This document shows, in pieces, positions 14,762 to 24,691 of a stretch of 35,831 nucleotides of DNA. The DNA comes from Fidelibacterota bacterium (GTDB taxonomy: Bacteria; Fidelibacterota; Fidelibacteria; Fidelibacterales; Fidelibacteraceae): contig JASGMP010000008.1 of assembly GCA_030156395.1 (NCBI GenBank), positions 1 through 35,831 of the forward strand, in the 5' to 3' direction. A program made the translations under genes and the position numbers. The first letter of the stretch is position 1, and every line of letters begins with the position of its first letter. The notes under the pieces are model-generated. The model was not told where the DNA came from, ran no database searches, and saw only the letters and a list, made by a program, of their open reading frames with translations.

Positions 14762-17704
14762 ATGAAGCTTAAAATTCTTGTTTTATCATGGATACTGGCT
14801 ATTGCATCCGGATGGTTATACGCGAGTACTACGGGAAAAATTATCGGACAGGTAACTGATGCCCGGACCGGTGAACCATTGGTCGGATGTAATATTATCA
14901 TTGAAGGTACATATCTGGGAGCGGCATCAGATATGGACGGGAATTTTGTCATTTTGAATGTGCCTCCCGGTGAATATATCATCCAGGCTTCCATGATCGG
15001 ATATGCACCACAGTCTTTACAAAATGTTTCAGTCTCGGTGGACCGTACCACGAACCTTGACATTGAAATGCGCGTGGAAGCCGTGGAAGGTGAAGTGGTA
15101 ACGGTAGTGGCTGATCGTCCCATGATTGTCCGGGACCGCACATCCTCGGCTTCTCACGTGAGTGCCGATGATATGGCTAATATGCCCATTGAAACGGTAA
15201 GCGAGGTGATCGGAACCAAGGCGGGTATTGTAGATGGTCATTTCCGTGGTGGGCGTAAAGGCGAAACCATGTACATGGTGGATGGTGTTCCTGTCACCGA
15301 TCCTTTTACCGGAAACCAGGGCGTAGTGGTGGATGCCGGTGCCGTTGCGGAACTTCAAGTGATTACCGGATCTTTCAACGCGGAATATGGCAATGCCATG
15401 TCCGGTGTGGTCAATATCGTCACAAAAGATGGATCCAATACCTTCAGCGGTAATATCCACACCTATTTTGGCGATTATATTTCCGATGAAACAGACTATT
15501 TCCCCCATATTGATGATATCAATCCACTCAGTATCAAAAACTTGCAGTTATCCTTCGAAGGCCCCCTGGTAAAAGATAAAGTCTTTTTCTATACAAATAT
15601 GAGATATTACACACACGAGGGACACTTATGGGGACAACGGCGCTTTGATACGGATAACTTTTTCTACCATCTAGATTCGCCCGATTCAGTGGTTGTGACC
15701 GATGATTACCAAACGTATATGTCCCACATGTTGTCCATTAATCCCAACTATGGTGGAGATCCAGCAAATGATACCCTGACGATTTTATACCAAACAGGAG
15801 ACAATGCATGGATCCCCATGAATACGTCGGAAGAACTGAATTTTCAGACTAAACTTACCTGGCGGATCAATCCTACCCTTCGAATTTCTTACAATTTTAT
15901 CAGCAATAATCTTCCCAATCTCTTTGGCGATTATATTTCATGGACGGATTACAGTCATGACTGGCGATATACCCCTGACGGGCTCAATAATAAATACAGC
16001 CGGGCTCTTACGCACAATATCAATATTCACCGGGGCATTTCGTCCAGGTCTTACCTAACCTTTGGTTTGTCCCGGTATTCCACCAATTATCACCACTATC
16101 CCTTCGGTCCTGATGAGATCGTCAATATGGAAATTATTAATACAGCAACCAGCAATTCCGGAAAACCTCTCAATACCTTTAATGTCGGCGGCATGGAAAA
16201 TGAGTATTATGAACGCCATTTAAATATGACAAGCCTGAAAGCAGATTATGTGAATCAAATTACCTTGCATCATGAAATCAAAACCGGCGTGGAATTTAAA
16301 CAAACCCGTTTATCTGAATTCAGATTTAGTCTGGACGGACAGTCCGGAAATGCCAATTTTGACATGTTGGTAAACGGAGAATTTTCCACACTCCAGGACT
16401 ATCTCTTTGCTTCATACGAAACCATTGAACAGACAAACAATGCCTTGAAGGATTTTTCGAACTATGTCCACGACAATCCTGTCAAACCCTGGCAATTATC
16501 CGCCTACATTCAGGATAAAATTGAATACAATACGATTGTTGTCAATGCAGGCATCCGGCTCGATTACTTTGATCCGAATTTCCATGTCCTCTCAGATCCC
16601 AGAGATCCCAATATATTTACCCCCATCGCCCCGAAAAACCGTTATAAAGATACAAATGGTGATGGTGTGATACAGGCTGATGAAATGACAACTGACAATG
16701 AATATACAACCGAAGAAAGGGCTGATTTCTGGTACAGGGATGTGGAAGGGAAATATCAGATTTCTCCACGGATCGGTTTCGGATATCCCATATCGGACCG
16801 GGGATCCATCCATGTATCCTTTGGACAATTCCTACAAATGCCTTTGATGGATAAACTGTATAAAAATCCTCTCTATCAGATGGGAACGGGTACAGGGCTC
16901 CAGGGAGAGATGGGGAATGCCGATCTGAAACCAGAGCGGACCAATCAGTATGAAATCGGGCTCCAACAGCAGATTTCCAATGATATCAAATTACAACTGG
17001 ATATTTTTTACCGGGACATCCGGAACCTCCAGAGTGGTGATAAAATCATTGAAACCTATCAGCAGGGAACCATGTATTCCATTTACAGCAACAACGATTA
17101 TGCGGAAATCAAAGGAATAACGATCTCCCTGGAAAAAAGGTATTCAAATTATTTTAGTGCTTTTCTGGATTATACTTATCAGGTGGCTGAAGGGGTTTCA
17201 GTGGATCGGAACGCAGCGTACAATGCTATCAATAATAATATGACACCGGAAAAACAACTGATTCCCCTGGGACATGATCAGCGGCATACGCTCAATGTTA
17301 CCACCAATATTGGGGTCCCGGGAAACTGGAATGTGGGAATCATTGCCAAATGGTCCACCGGTATGCCATATACCATCGGAAATCTTGAACTGGTACAGCT
17401 GACACAAATTGCCAATACGGGTGTAAAGCCTGCCAAAACCAATGTGGACATGCGTTTTGACAAAACTCTGAATTTTGCAGGCATCCATTTTAATCTCTAT
17501 CTCAAAGTCAGCAATTTGTTTGATACGATGAACGAATATAACGTTTTTGATGATACGGGACGTGCCACGTATACGACTCTGGAAAATAAATACAGTGAAA
17601 CACAAGCCAGTCAAATGATTAACAGTCTCCGGGAGTATCTGATACAGCCCACGAATTTCAGTCATCCGAGACGTGTCGTTGCTGGTGTTCAATTTGATTT
17701 GTGA
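14762..17704 (+). CDS. TonB-dependent receptor with carboxypeptidase-regulatory-like N-terminal domain
   Basis: This is a 980-residue outer-membrane receptor. A signal peptide (about 1-21) is followed by a carboxypeptidase-D regulatory-like Ig domain (about 25-105: GKIIGQVTDARTGEPLVGCN, then LNVPPGEYIIQASMIGYAP). The plug domain (about 110-225) includes YMVDGVPVTDP and FNAEYGNAMSGVVNIVTKDG. The remaining part is a 22-strand-type beta-barrel that ends in an aromatic/hydrophobic strand (VVAGVQFDL). Such an architecture is shared by SusC-like glycan importers, but no SusD homologue is recognisable next door. It is followed after 7 nt by a giant secreted protein, suggesting an operon. The ligand is unknown; the downstream amylases make an alpha-glucan plausible. 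It could also serve a structural or surface role common in FCB-related phyla. Confidence 0.9.
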   Translation: MKLKILVLSWILAIASGWLYASTTGKIIGQVTDARTGEPLVGCNIIIEGTYLGAASDMDGNFVILNVPPGEYIIQASMIGYAPQSLQNVSVSVDRTTNLDIEMRVEAVEGEVVTVVADRPMIVRDRTSSASHVSADDMANMPIETVSEVIGTKAGIVDGHFRGGRKGETMYMVDGVPVTDPFTGNQGVVVDAGAVAELQVITGSFNAEYGNAMSGVVNIVTKDGSNTFSGNIHTYFGDYISDETDYFPHIDDINPLSIKNLQLSFEGPLVKDKVFFYTNMRYYTHEGHLWGQRRFDTDNFFYHLDSPDSVVVTDDYQTYMSHMLSINPNYGGDPANDTLTILYQTGDNAWIPMNTSEELNFQTKLTWRINPTLRISYNFISNNLPNLFGDYISWTDYSHDWRYTPDGLNNKYSRALTHNINIHRGISSRSYLTFGLSRYSTNYHHYPFGPDEIVNMEIINTATSNSGKPLNTFNVGGMENEYYERHLNMTSLKADYVNQITLHHEIKTGVEFKQTRLSEFRFSLDGQSGNANFDMLVNGEFSTLQDYLFASYETIEQTNNALKDFSNYVHDNPVKPWQLSAYIQDKIEYNTIVVNAGIRLDYFDPNFHVLSDPRDPNIFTPIAPKNRYKDTNGDGVIQADEMTTDNEYTTEERADFWYRDVEGKYQISPRIGFGYPISDRGSIHVSFGQFLQMPLMDKLYKNPLYQMGTGTGLQGEMGNADLKPERTNQYEIGLQQQISNDIKLQLDIFYRDIRNLQSGDKIIETYQQGTMYSIYSNNDYAEIKGITISLEKRYSNYFSAFLDYTYQVAEGVSVDRNAAYNAINNNMTPEKQLIPLGHDQRHTLNVTTNIGVPGNWNVGIIAKWSTGMPYTIGNLELVQLTQIANTGVKPAKTNVDMRFDKTLNFAGIHFNLYLKVSNLFDTMNEYNVFDDTGRATYTTLENKYSETQASQMINSLREYLIQPTNFSHPRRVVAGVQFDL

Positions 17705-17711
17705 GAATACT

Positions 17712-20700
17712 ATGAAATATTCATGTAAAAAGCATTTTTTCCTTCTTTTGGCCCTTTTGGGATTGACAACGGTCCTTATGGCGGAAGAGAATTCCCTGGA
17801 TCATCTGATGGGAGATAGAACCGCCCGGAAATCGGGGATTATCGCTGGGAACAAGGTCCGGACTCTCTTCTACAATTATGGTGTTGTGGGAGGCGATATT
17901 ACCGGAAGTTCACCGGAAGGAGAGTGGCCTATCGGCAGCGGGAACAGTTACATCGGTGATGTATCTATCCTTGTGGGTGTGGAACTGCCCCGGAAATGGG
18001 AAAAAAAGGCTGAAATTGATGAAAATTCCATTGTGGTTCTGGATGGAGTGGAATATGAAGTTATCGATTCCCAGACCTATCTGAATGCGAACAAAGATAC
18101 TGTTCAGGTGATTTCACCCAATACTCTCCGAATAAAAGGCATTGATTATCATGTGAGCCGGTATTTTTACAGCTGCAAATCTCTGAATATTTATCCAGAC
18201 TCACTAATGCATTTGATGTATCAGGATACCGTGTATTATGTGGGAACCAATGACGGCCCTCGGGGAGCCACAGATGGACCCGGAGGCGCTTCAAATATGT
18301 CCTGGACTTTCGAACCCCTACCTGGTTTTGCCGATCCCAACCAGGATTATATTCCCTTGGCAACAGATCTTGATTTGGATGGTGACGGGAAACCGGATAC
18401 ATGGCCCTGGTTCTGGCCGGATCATCCGGACTGGGTAGATGTGAACGGAATCCCCGAATGGAATGGATATTTCGGACGGGGTATATCCAGTGCCGATGAA
18501 GAGACCTTTTTCTATATGGATGACGCCAACGATTATGAATTTAATTACGAAAAAAACGGTTCAGGGCAGCTGGTTTTTCTCCCGGACAGTACGAACATAT
18601 CCCGGTTGGGACTGGGATTACGGGTAAAAGTCCGTGCCATGCAATGGGCCCATTTTATGGCACAGGACATGATTTTCTGGTTATATGAAATTGAAAATTT
18701 TTCGGATTGGGATTACAATAAAGCCAGCTTTGGTATGATCGTAGGAACCCTGAGCGGTGGACGTTGTAACGACCATATCGATGCCCAGGATGACCTTTCC
18801 TATTTCGATATGGAAGAGAATATGTGTTACAGCTGGGATGCCCCACCGGCCTATTCCCCCTGTTTCGACGGTCCGGTAGGGTATGTAGGTTATGCCTACC
18901 TGGAATCACCCGGAAATCCTTACGACGGGATCGATAACGACGGAGATTATTACAAACATACGGCTCCGGCTCCCCAGTTCACGGAAGAGGATTTTAACCC
19001 GGTTACTTTTGATATCGGAGATCAGATTGTCCTGATTGACGGCAAAACGTATGAACGGGAAGTGAAAACAATAGAAGAACTTCCCATGACTGATACAACC
19101 CAGGGGCGCGTTGTGACCATTCAACCCGGTGTGAATTATGAGGAAATTATCGGGAATCTGGTGGATGATGATTTTGACGGTCTCATTGATGAAAATTACA
19201 ATGCTCACTATTTATATCGTATCAAACCTCTGAGGGCGGAAGTAACTCCCAAACCTCCCTTAAGGTATAAGAATTATTTCACCGGAGCGGGAGTGGATAA
19301 CCTGATGATTGATGAAACCCGGGATGATCGCATTGATAATGACGGAGATTGGGATGCGGCGACAGATGATGTGGGGGCAGACGGCAAACCCGGAACCCGG
19401 GATGAGGGAGAAGGTGATGGATTACCCACACCTGGTGAACCTAATCTGGATGCCACCGATATCGATGAATCCGATCAGATTGGTCTGACCTCTTTTAACT
19501 ATTTTACTCCGCCTGGCAAGGTCCGGATGAATGATGACTATAACTGGGATATCAGCAGTCCGGGCGGTTTGTGGAACCGCATGCAACCGGGGAACTACGA
19601 TGAAATCAGTCTGGAACCAGTGGATGGAGATTTTATTTACGGAGCCGGATATTTTCCCATCCGGAAAGGACAAACAGAACGATTCTCACTGGGACTTGTG
19701 TATGGTAATGATGAAGCAGAATTGTACAAAAACAAACAGGTTGCCCAGCAAATATATGACGAGAATTACAACTTCACCCGCCCCCCTGAAACACCTACGG
19801 TAAAAGTGGTGCCCGGTGATGAACAAGTGACCCTTTACTGGGATGATCTGGCTGAGTATTCCCTGGATCCCTGGCTGGGATATGACTTTGAAGGATACCG
19901 GATTTACAGGGCAACAGTGGAAGGTTTCAACGATATCAATACCATTACCAATGCCTACGGAAATAAACAGTTTTATAAACCCATGGTTCAGTTCGATCTG
20001 GTAAATAATATCAAAGGAAATTACGTGGGGGACCTCAACATTTCCGGCGGTATCTCCTTTTATCTCGGGAACGATGAGAACGGTCTGGAGGGAGACGAAG
20101 GCATTACCCACAGCTGGACTGACACAACCGTTGAAAACGGGAAAATGTACCTGTATGCAGTTGTCTCCTATGACCGTGGCGGAAGCCACCTGGGAATTCC
20201 TCCGGCGGAATGTTCCAAACGGGCCGTTTACTCCGGAAGTTCCTGGAATCTGGGGACCAATGTGGTTGTCATCCGTCCCGGAGGCTATGTATCGGGATAT
20301 GAACCGGGTCATGTCAGCGGGACAGTGACACATCAGGGGACTGCCACCGGCAATGTCCACGTAGATGTGATTCATTCAGCCATGCTTCCGGAATCCTGGG
20401 GCGGAGAAACACGGGAATTGGAAATCCGTTTTGTGGATACGTCGAATGACCTGTATGACAATAATGGGAACTGGTTTGAAACACCGGCAGACTCTGCCGA
20501 TGATCTCAACGGAAATCAATATCCTGATGACGGTGAACCAGATTATAATGCCCTGGATCCTGCAGAAGCGCTTACCCGAATAACCACCGGATGGTGTTTG
20601 ATTGATGTCACAACATCCGTTCCTGATACACTGGTCCCCTTGCAGGAACAGGTGATGCTGCCTCAATCCCTGTTACCGGAAATTGGAATGGCCATGAATA

Positions 20701-21569
20701 CCACCAGCTTGTCAACTCTGTGGCAACCGGCTACGGCATATCGACTTCCATCCAATGAGTTGGGACTTGAAATTCTCTTTGATAATGACTGGGTAATTGA
20801 ATCGGATGCTGAAAAAAGCGGATGGAATGGTGCCACTACCGTTCCTGTTGAAATCCGTCAGGCTTCAAATGGCTACCGGAATGGGGATGCCTTTGTCCTT
20901 ATGACCGACATCAGCGGCCAGTCTGTGGCTTATGATGTTTATCCTGCATCTGTAACTGATTTCAATGTCATGCTGTTGAATACAAGATCACCCTATCCCC
21001 TGAAATATGCTTATGATGATCAGGCACCTTCAGGACTCTCTGAAGATGATAAAATCATTATACTTCGACAGCTTGATAATGGTATTGAGTATCCTACATG
21101 GGAAATCAGTTTTTCCGGTGATATTTCTACTGTAGGTGATGAGTATACCTTCTATTTCAAACGTCCCTTTACAAATGAGGATATCTTCCATTTTTCAGTT
21201 CAGGGTCCCCTTGTGCACGAAGAACAGGCCGAAGAATCCATTGATCATGTGAAGGTGGTTCCCAATCCCTATTACGCCGCAGCCAGCTGGGAATTCCGTG
21301 GCTCTGCTGCGGCTGCCAGTTCACTGGTTGGAAGGGGAGACCGGAGAATTGCTTTCATCAATGTACCGCAAAATGCCACCATCCGGATATATACCGTCCG
21401 GGGCGATCTGGTCCAGGTACTGAAACAGGATGGCGGCATTTCTGACCGCATATTCTGGGATTTACGGTCCAAAGATGAAATTGAAATCGCCTACGGTGTC
21501 TATATTTTTCAGGTTTCGGTCCCTTTCTCCGACAAAACTTATACCGGCAAATTTGCTGTGATAAAATAA
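17712..21569 (+). CDS. Large secreted protein with Fn3 module, Asp-rich loops and T9SS/FlgD-like C-terminal domain
   Basis: The product has 1285 residues; an upstream in-frame ATG at 17673 overlaps the receptor gene, so the ATG at 17712 that opens a clean signal peptide (MKYSCKKHFFLLLALLG) is preferred. The N-terminal 680 residues match no family I recognise, but contain repeated acidic loops like calcium-binding or thrombospondin-type repeats: LDLDGDGKPD (about 220), GIDNDGDYY (about 403), VDDDFDGLIDE (about 482) and DDRIDNDGDWD (about 537). A fibronectin-type III-like module starts near 694 (VTLYWDD, FEGYRIYRA). The C-terminus (from about 1178: HVKVVPNPYY, IYTVRGDLV, IAYGVYIFQV, KFAVIK) resembles the T9SS sorting or FlgD-Ig fold. 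It is probably surface-exposed or secreted. It is a paralogue of the next gene over the Fn3 and C-terminal parts. Confidence 0.8.
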   Translation: MKYSCKKHFFLLLALLGLTTVLMAEENSLDHLMGDRTARKSGIIAGNKVRTLFYNYGVVGGDITGSSPEGEWPIGSGNSYIGDVSILVGVELPRKWEKKAEIDENSIVVLDGVEYEVIDSQTYLNANKDTVQVISPNTLRIKGIDYHVSRYFYSCKSLNIYPDSLMHLMYQDTVYYVGTNDGPRGATDGPGGASNMSWTFEPLPGFADPNQDYIPLATDLDLDGDGKPDTWPWFWPDHPDWVDVNGIPEWNGYFGRGISSADEETFFYMDDANDYEFNYEKNGSGQLVFLPDSTNISRLGLGLRVKVRAMQWAHFMAQDMIFWLYEIENFSDWDYNKASFGMIVGTLSGGRCNDHIDAQDDLSYFDMEENMCYSWDAPPAYSPCFDGPVGYVGYAYLESPGNPYDGIDNDGDYYKHTAPAPQFTEEDFNPVTFDIGDQIVLIDGKTYEREVKTIEELPMTDTTQGRVVTIQPGVNYEEIIGNLVDDDFDGLIDENYNAHYLYRIKPLRAEVTPKPPLRYKNYFTGAGVDNLMIDETRDDRIDNDGDWDAATDDVGADGKPGTRDEGEGDGLPTPGEPNLDATDIDESDQIGLTSFNYFTPPGKVRMNDDYNWDISSPGGLWNRMQPGNYDEISLEPVDGDFIYGAGYFPIRKGQTERFSLGLVYGNDEAELYKNKQVAQQIYDENYNFTRPPETPTVKVVPGDEQVTLYWDDLAEYSLDPWLGYDFEGYRIYRATVEGFNDINTITNAYGNKQFYKPMVQFDLVNNIKGNYVGDLNISGGISFYLGNDENGLEGDEGITHSWTDTTVENGKMYLYAVVSYDRGGSHLGIPPAECSKRAVYSGSSWNLGTNVVVIRPGGYVSGYEPGHVSGTVTHQGTATGNVHVDVIHSAMLPESWGGETRELEIRFVDTSNDLYDNNGNWFETPADSADDLNGNQYPDDGEPDYNALDPAEALTRITTGWCLIDVTTSVPDTLVPLQEQVMLPQSLLPEIGMAMNTTSLSTLWQPATAYRLPSNELGLEILFDNDWVIESDAEKSGWNGATTVPVEIRQASNGYRNGDAFVLMTDISGQSVAYDVYPASVTDFNVMLLNTRSPYPLKYAYDDQAPSGLSEDDKIIILRQLDNGIEYPTWEISFSGDISTVGDEYTFYFKRPFTNEDIFHFSVQGPLVHEEQAEESIDHVKVVPNPYYAAASWEFRGSAAAASSLVGRGDRRIAFINVPQNATIRIYTVRGDLVQVLKQDGGISDRIFWDLRSKDEIEIAYGVYIFQVSVPFSDKTYTGKFAVIK

Positions 21570-21578
21570 GGAATGAAG

Positions 21579-24500
21579 ATGAAGCGTTTTACAATAGCCC
21601 CCATCATTTTTATCATAACTCTGTATGCCGCCCTGTGGGCTCAGACAATTCACCCTGTACCACCGGATTCTCCTGTCCTGAATGCTGTTCCGGGAGACGG
21701 AAAGGTAACCCTTTATTGGGGAACAGAGGCGGAAAATCATATCGATACCATCCGCCAGATGCTTTATCCTGCCTCTCCTGAAAAATGGAACGACTTTGAA
21801 GGATACCGGATTTATAAAAGTGAACATCATGATTTTAAGGATGCCTATACGATCACAGATGTCCATGGGAATCCTGTCTTTTACAGTCCGGTGGCTGTTT
21901 TTGATAAAATAAACTCCCATGAGGACCTTTTTACGGGAAATTTCGGGATTAAAATGCCACTGGTTCTGACAGATGAGAGTGATAATCCCATGACCGAATC
22001 ATTGCCGCCCTTCTTTCCCGATGTCCGCCCCTATCAGCCATTCTCAACCCTTAACGGAGAGTCTTTAAACGGTAACTGGATTCTGACAATCCGGGATAAT
22101 TATGCCGATACGAAAATGGGTGTCCTGAAAGAATGGGATTTAATCCTGAACGGTGTTAAACGAACCGGTTCTATTGACCATCTGACCCTCCAGGCTAATG
22201 GGTCCTTTGAAACCTGGGATGTTTTTAATCCAACTCACTGGCAGGCTGTCGATACGAATGCTTTTTATATCAAAACCGATTCTTCACTCTATGTCACTGA
22301 TGGTGATTATGCGGCTCAGATACTCCTCCGAAATAAATGGGTAACTACAAAACTTGATACCATTGAAATATATCAGCGCATTCCCTATATGGTTAAAAAT
22401 TCCCAGTATACCTTATCTGCGGATATCTATCTGGACAGCAATGCCACGGCTGAAGTGGGTTTCAGGCAATATTACGCCGTTGCATCCGGCCTGTCCCAGT
22501 CCACATCCGAAGAAATGAATCCGAAAAAATTTTCTACTTTACATCCCGATGGGAATCGTTTTAAGTACCCTCAAACCCTTACACTTCACCCAGATTACCT
22601 TTTCGGAGAATTTTTTATCCGCGTGATTTCCAATGATACCGTATCAGTCTATGTGGATAATGTAACAATCCGGGGAAACCGCTACTTTGGGGACGAGTTT
22701 GTCTCAACCGTGCAGGATACCCTGACTATCGGTTCAACCGGAACTGTTTCTTCACTGGATCTCACCCTGGACATGACCCATGAATGGGTTTATATGCTGG
22801 ATATATTTCTAGAATCCCCGGCCGGAACGGTCATTGACCTGATTAAAGGGGAGTATGTTCCCAGTATTTACGGGGATTACGGAATTTCCTATTATCTGGG
22901 CGAAAACAGCGGTTTAAAATATTCCTGGGTGGACCAGGATGTAGTGAATGGAAAACGCTATTTTTACGCAATTACTTCATTCGATTCCGGCGATACCCTA
23001 TACAATATTTTCCCTGCTGAATCACATTTTACAACTGATTATGATCCCATCAGCGGGACTCTGGAAATGTCTGAGAATGTGGTCACTGTTGTACCGAATT
23101 GCAAAGCTGCAGCCTATAAGCCGGCTAGAATGCAAGGGGGAGGTAATACACTTCCTCATGTTGAAGGGCCCGGAACAAGTGTCATTTCTCTTGAAATTAT
23201 GGACCCGGTGAAAATCACCGATAAGAATCTGTACCGCCTGGTGTTCAGGGATACCCGGGATACCAGCATCATGGATCCGTCCATTACCACTTCTCCTTAT
23301 AAACGGGTTATTCCTTACACGTGGGATTTTTCACTCCTCAATACGACAACAGGCGATACCCTCATTGAAAATTCCAACCAGTTCAACCGGATTACACCCG
23401 TTGTAGAAGGTTTCCGCCTCAATGTAAAGAATGAGACGTCAATATCCATCTGGGAAGACAGTACAGAATGGAGATCCGGGGATGCTTTCAAACGACCCAA
23501 TCTGGTTTTTTCAACGACACCCAATTTTTCCGGCCGCCCTTTTCCTACGGATTATAAAATCACTTTTTATGCAGACACAGTGGATAGCAGTATCGAATTC
23601 ACATCCACCTTCGATAAATTGGATGTTCATCCTGTAACCTATCTGGTAGAAGATCTGGTGAGTGGGAAAAAAGTCGAGACCGGTTTTTCCCAAATTGCCA
23701 ATACATACAACAATTTTATCATTTACTTGTTTTATGAAGATACTGTGAACTACAGCGGGACTGATATTTACAGGCCAACATGGTCTGTAAAAATGGAATC
23801 TGAGGGAGAAAATGTCATTTCCCTTCAGAATGAACAGATTGGTGGGAGGGGGTATTGGACCGGTGATACAACGGCAGTCCAAACACAAGCCCGAATTTCA
23901 GGTCGGCCGCCAACCATTATGGGCAATCGCGCCATTAATATGACTCATATTGTCAAGTATAACAGCGATCCTCTTTACTACTGGCGACGGTATCATCTCG
24001 ATCCGGGGTATTACAGAGCCTATTTCCTCATACAGGCCGATGAGAGGGATGTGAATATGGCCTTTGAATCAAAGTCAGGGAATTTGATGAAGCCCTTTAC
24101 CATTACGCAGGATGCCGGCTGGCAGGAAGTGCATATCGATTCATTGATTCTGACGGAAGAAGATTCCCTGGCGTTGGTCTGGTACCCTGAAACCACTGAT
24201 AGTGTTACGCTGAAAATATCCTATATTTCCATCCTGGAATACTATCCAATTGCTCCTGAGGATGAACTGGTGATTCGGACCAAAAAGCCCTTCCGCAAAG
24301 AAGATATCTTTGAATTCAGTCTGGAGCAGGCTTTTGTCAATGAAGATTCCGTTGAAAACAATCTGGACCATGTGAAAGTGGTTCCCAATCCCTATGGAAT
24401 CGCATCCCTTTATACATTCCAGGATGAATACGGCGGACACGAAGATGGTATTCGGTTTATTCATGTTCCCCTGGGGAGCAAAATCAGGATCTATTCTATC

Positions 24501-24671
24501 AATGGTGCTTTTGTAAAAGAATTGATCCATGAAGGATCTCTTGAAGACGGTACCGTTTTCTGGGATTTGAAGAATAAAGACGGCCGGAAAATTGCTTACG
24601 GTGTGTATCTCTATTACCTGGATGCCGGTGAGCATGGGACCAAAACCGGCAAATTTGCAATTATACGATAA
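21579..24671 (+). CDS. Large secreted protein: Fn3 with inserted, order-reversed P domain and CBM4/9-like module, T9SS-like tail
   Basis: The product has 1030 residues. The ATG at 21579 is preferred over 21573 because AAGGA (21568-21572) is then 6 nt upstream. After a signal peptide (1-21) an Fn3-like module begins (VTLYWGT, FEGYRIYKS, to about residue 110). It is interrupted by the C-terminal half of a proprotein-convertase P domain (about 115-193: FSTLNGESLNGNWILTIRD), a CBM4/9-like module (about 205-365: NGSFETWDVFNPTHWQ), and then the N-terminal half of a P domain (about 370-424: VSSLDLTLDMTHEWVYMLD, LESPAGTVIDLI). The Fn3 module resumes at GISYYLGENSGL. The C-terminus (about 930 on: HVKVVPNPYG, KIAYGVYLYYL, GKFAIIR) matches the upstream paralogue. 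It lies 9 nt after that gene. P domains and CBM4/9 modules bind or stabilise ligands, so a surface adhesin or glycan-binding role is plausible but unproven. Confidence 0.8.
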   Translation: MKRFTIAPIIFIITLYAALWAQTIHPVPPDSPVLNAVPGDGKVTLYWGTEAENHIDTIRQMLYPASPEKWNDFEGYRIYKSEHHDFKDAYTITDVHGNPVFYSPVAVFDKINSHEDLFTGNFGIKMPLVLTDESDNPMTESLPPFFPDVRPYQPFSTLNGESLNGNWILTIRDNYADTKMGVLKEWDLILNGVKRTGSIDHLTLQANGSFETWDVFNPTHWQAVDTNAFYIKTDSSLYVTDGDYAAQILLRNKWVTTKLDTIEIYQRIPYMVKNSQYTLSADIYLDSNATAEVGFRQYYAVASGLSQSTSEEMNPKKFSTLHPDGNRFKYPQTLTLHPDYLFGEFFIRVISNDTVSVYVDNVTIRGNRYFGDEFVSTVQDTLTIGSTGTVSSLDLTLDMTHEWVYMLDIFLESPAGTVIDLIKGEYVPSIYGDYGISYYLGENSGLKYSWVDQDVVNGKRYFYAITSFDSGDTLYNIFPAESHFTTDYDPISGTLEMSENVVTVVPNCKAAAYKPARMQGGGNTLPHVEGPGTSVISLEIMDPVKITDKNLYRLVFRDTRDTSIMDPSITTSPYKRVIPYTWDFSLLNTTTGDTLIENSNQFNRITPVVEGFRLNVKNETSISIWEDSTEWRSGDAFKRPNLVFSTTPNFSGRPFPTDYKITFYADTVDSSIEFTSTFDKLDVHPVTYLVEDLVSGKKVETGFSQIANTYNNFIIYLFYEDTVNYSGTDIYRPTWSVKMESEGENVISLQNEQIGGRGYWTGDTTAVQTQARISGRPPTIMGNRAINMTHIVKYNSDPLYYWRRYHLDPGYYRAYFLIQADERDVNMAFESKSGNLMKPFTITQDAGWQEVHIDSLILTEEDSLALVWYPETTDSVTLKISYISILEYYPIAPEDELVIRTKKPFRKEDIFEFSLEQAFVNEDSVENNLDHVKVVPNPYGIASLYTFQDEYGGHEDGIRFIHVPLGSKIRIYSINGAFVKELIHEGSLEDGTVFWDLKNKDGRKIAYGVYLYYLDAGEHGTKTGKFAIIR

Positions 24672-24691
24672 CGTGAACAGAGGATATGATC

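Noticed and set aside
14725-15508. Antisense open frames over the receptor N-terminus
   Set aside because: They lie opposite a recognisable signal peptide, CarboxypepD-reg domain and plug, and their products are low-complexity with no homology that I recognise.
14762-17704. Naming the receptor susC
   Set aside because: The N-terminal domain order fits, but no SusD-like lipoprotein follows and the ligand is unknown. CarboxypepD-reg TonB receptors in FCB-related phyla often have other roles.
19686-20666. Long antisense frames (229 and 96 codons) over the first giant secreted protein
   Set aside because: The plus-strand frame is continuous for 1285 codons with clear Fn3 and tail modules; the antisense products lack any family feature.
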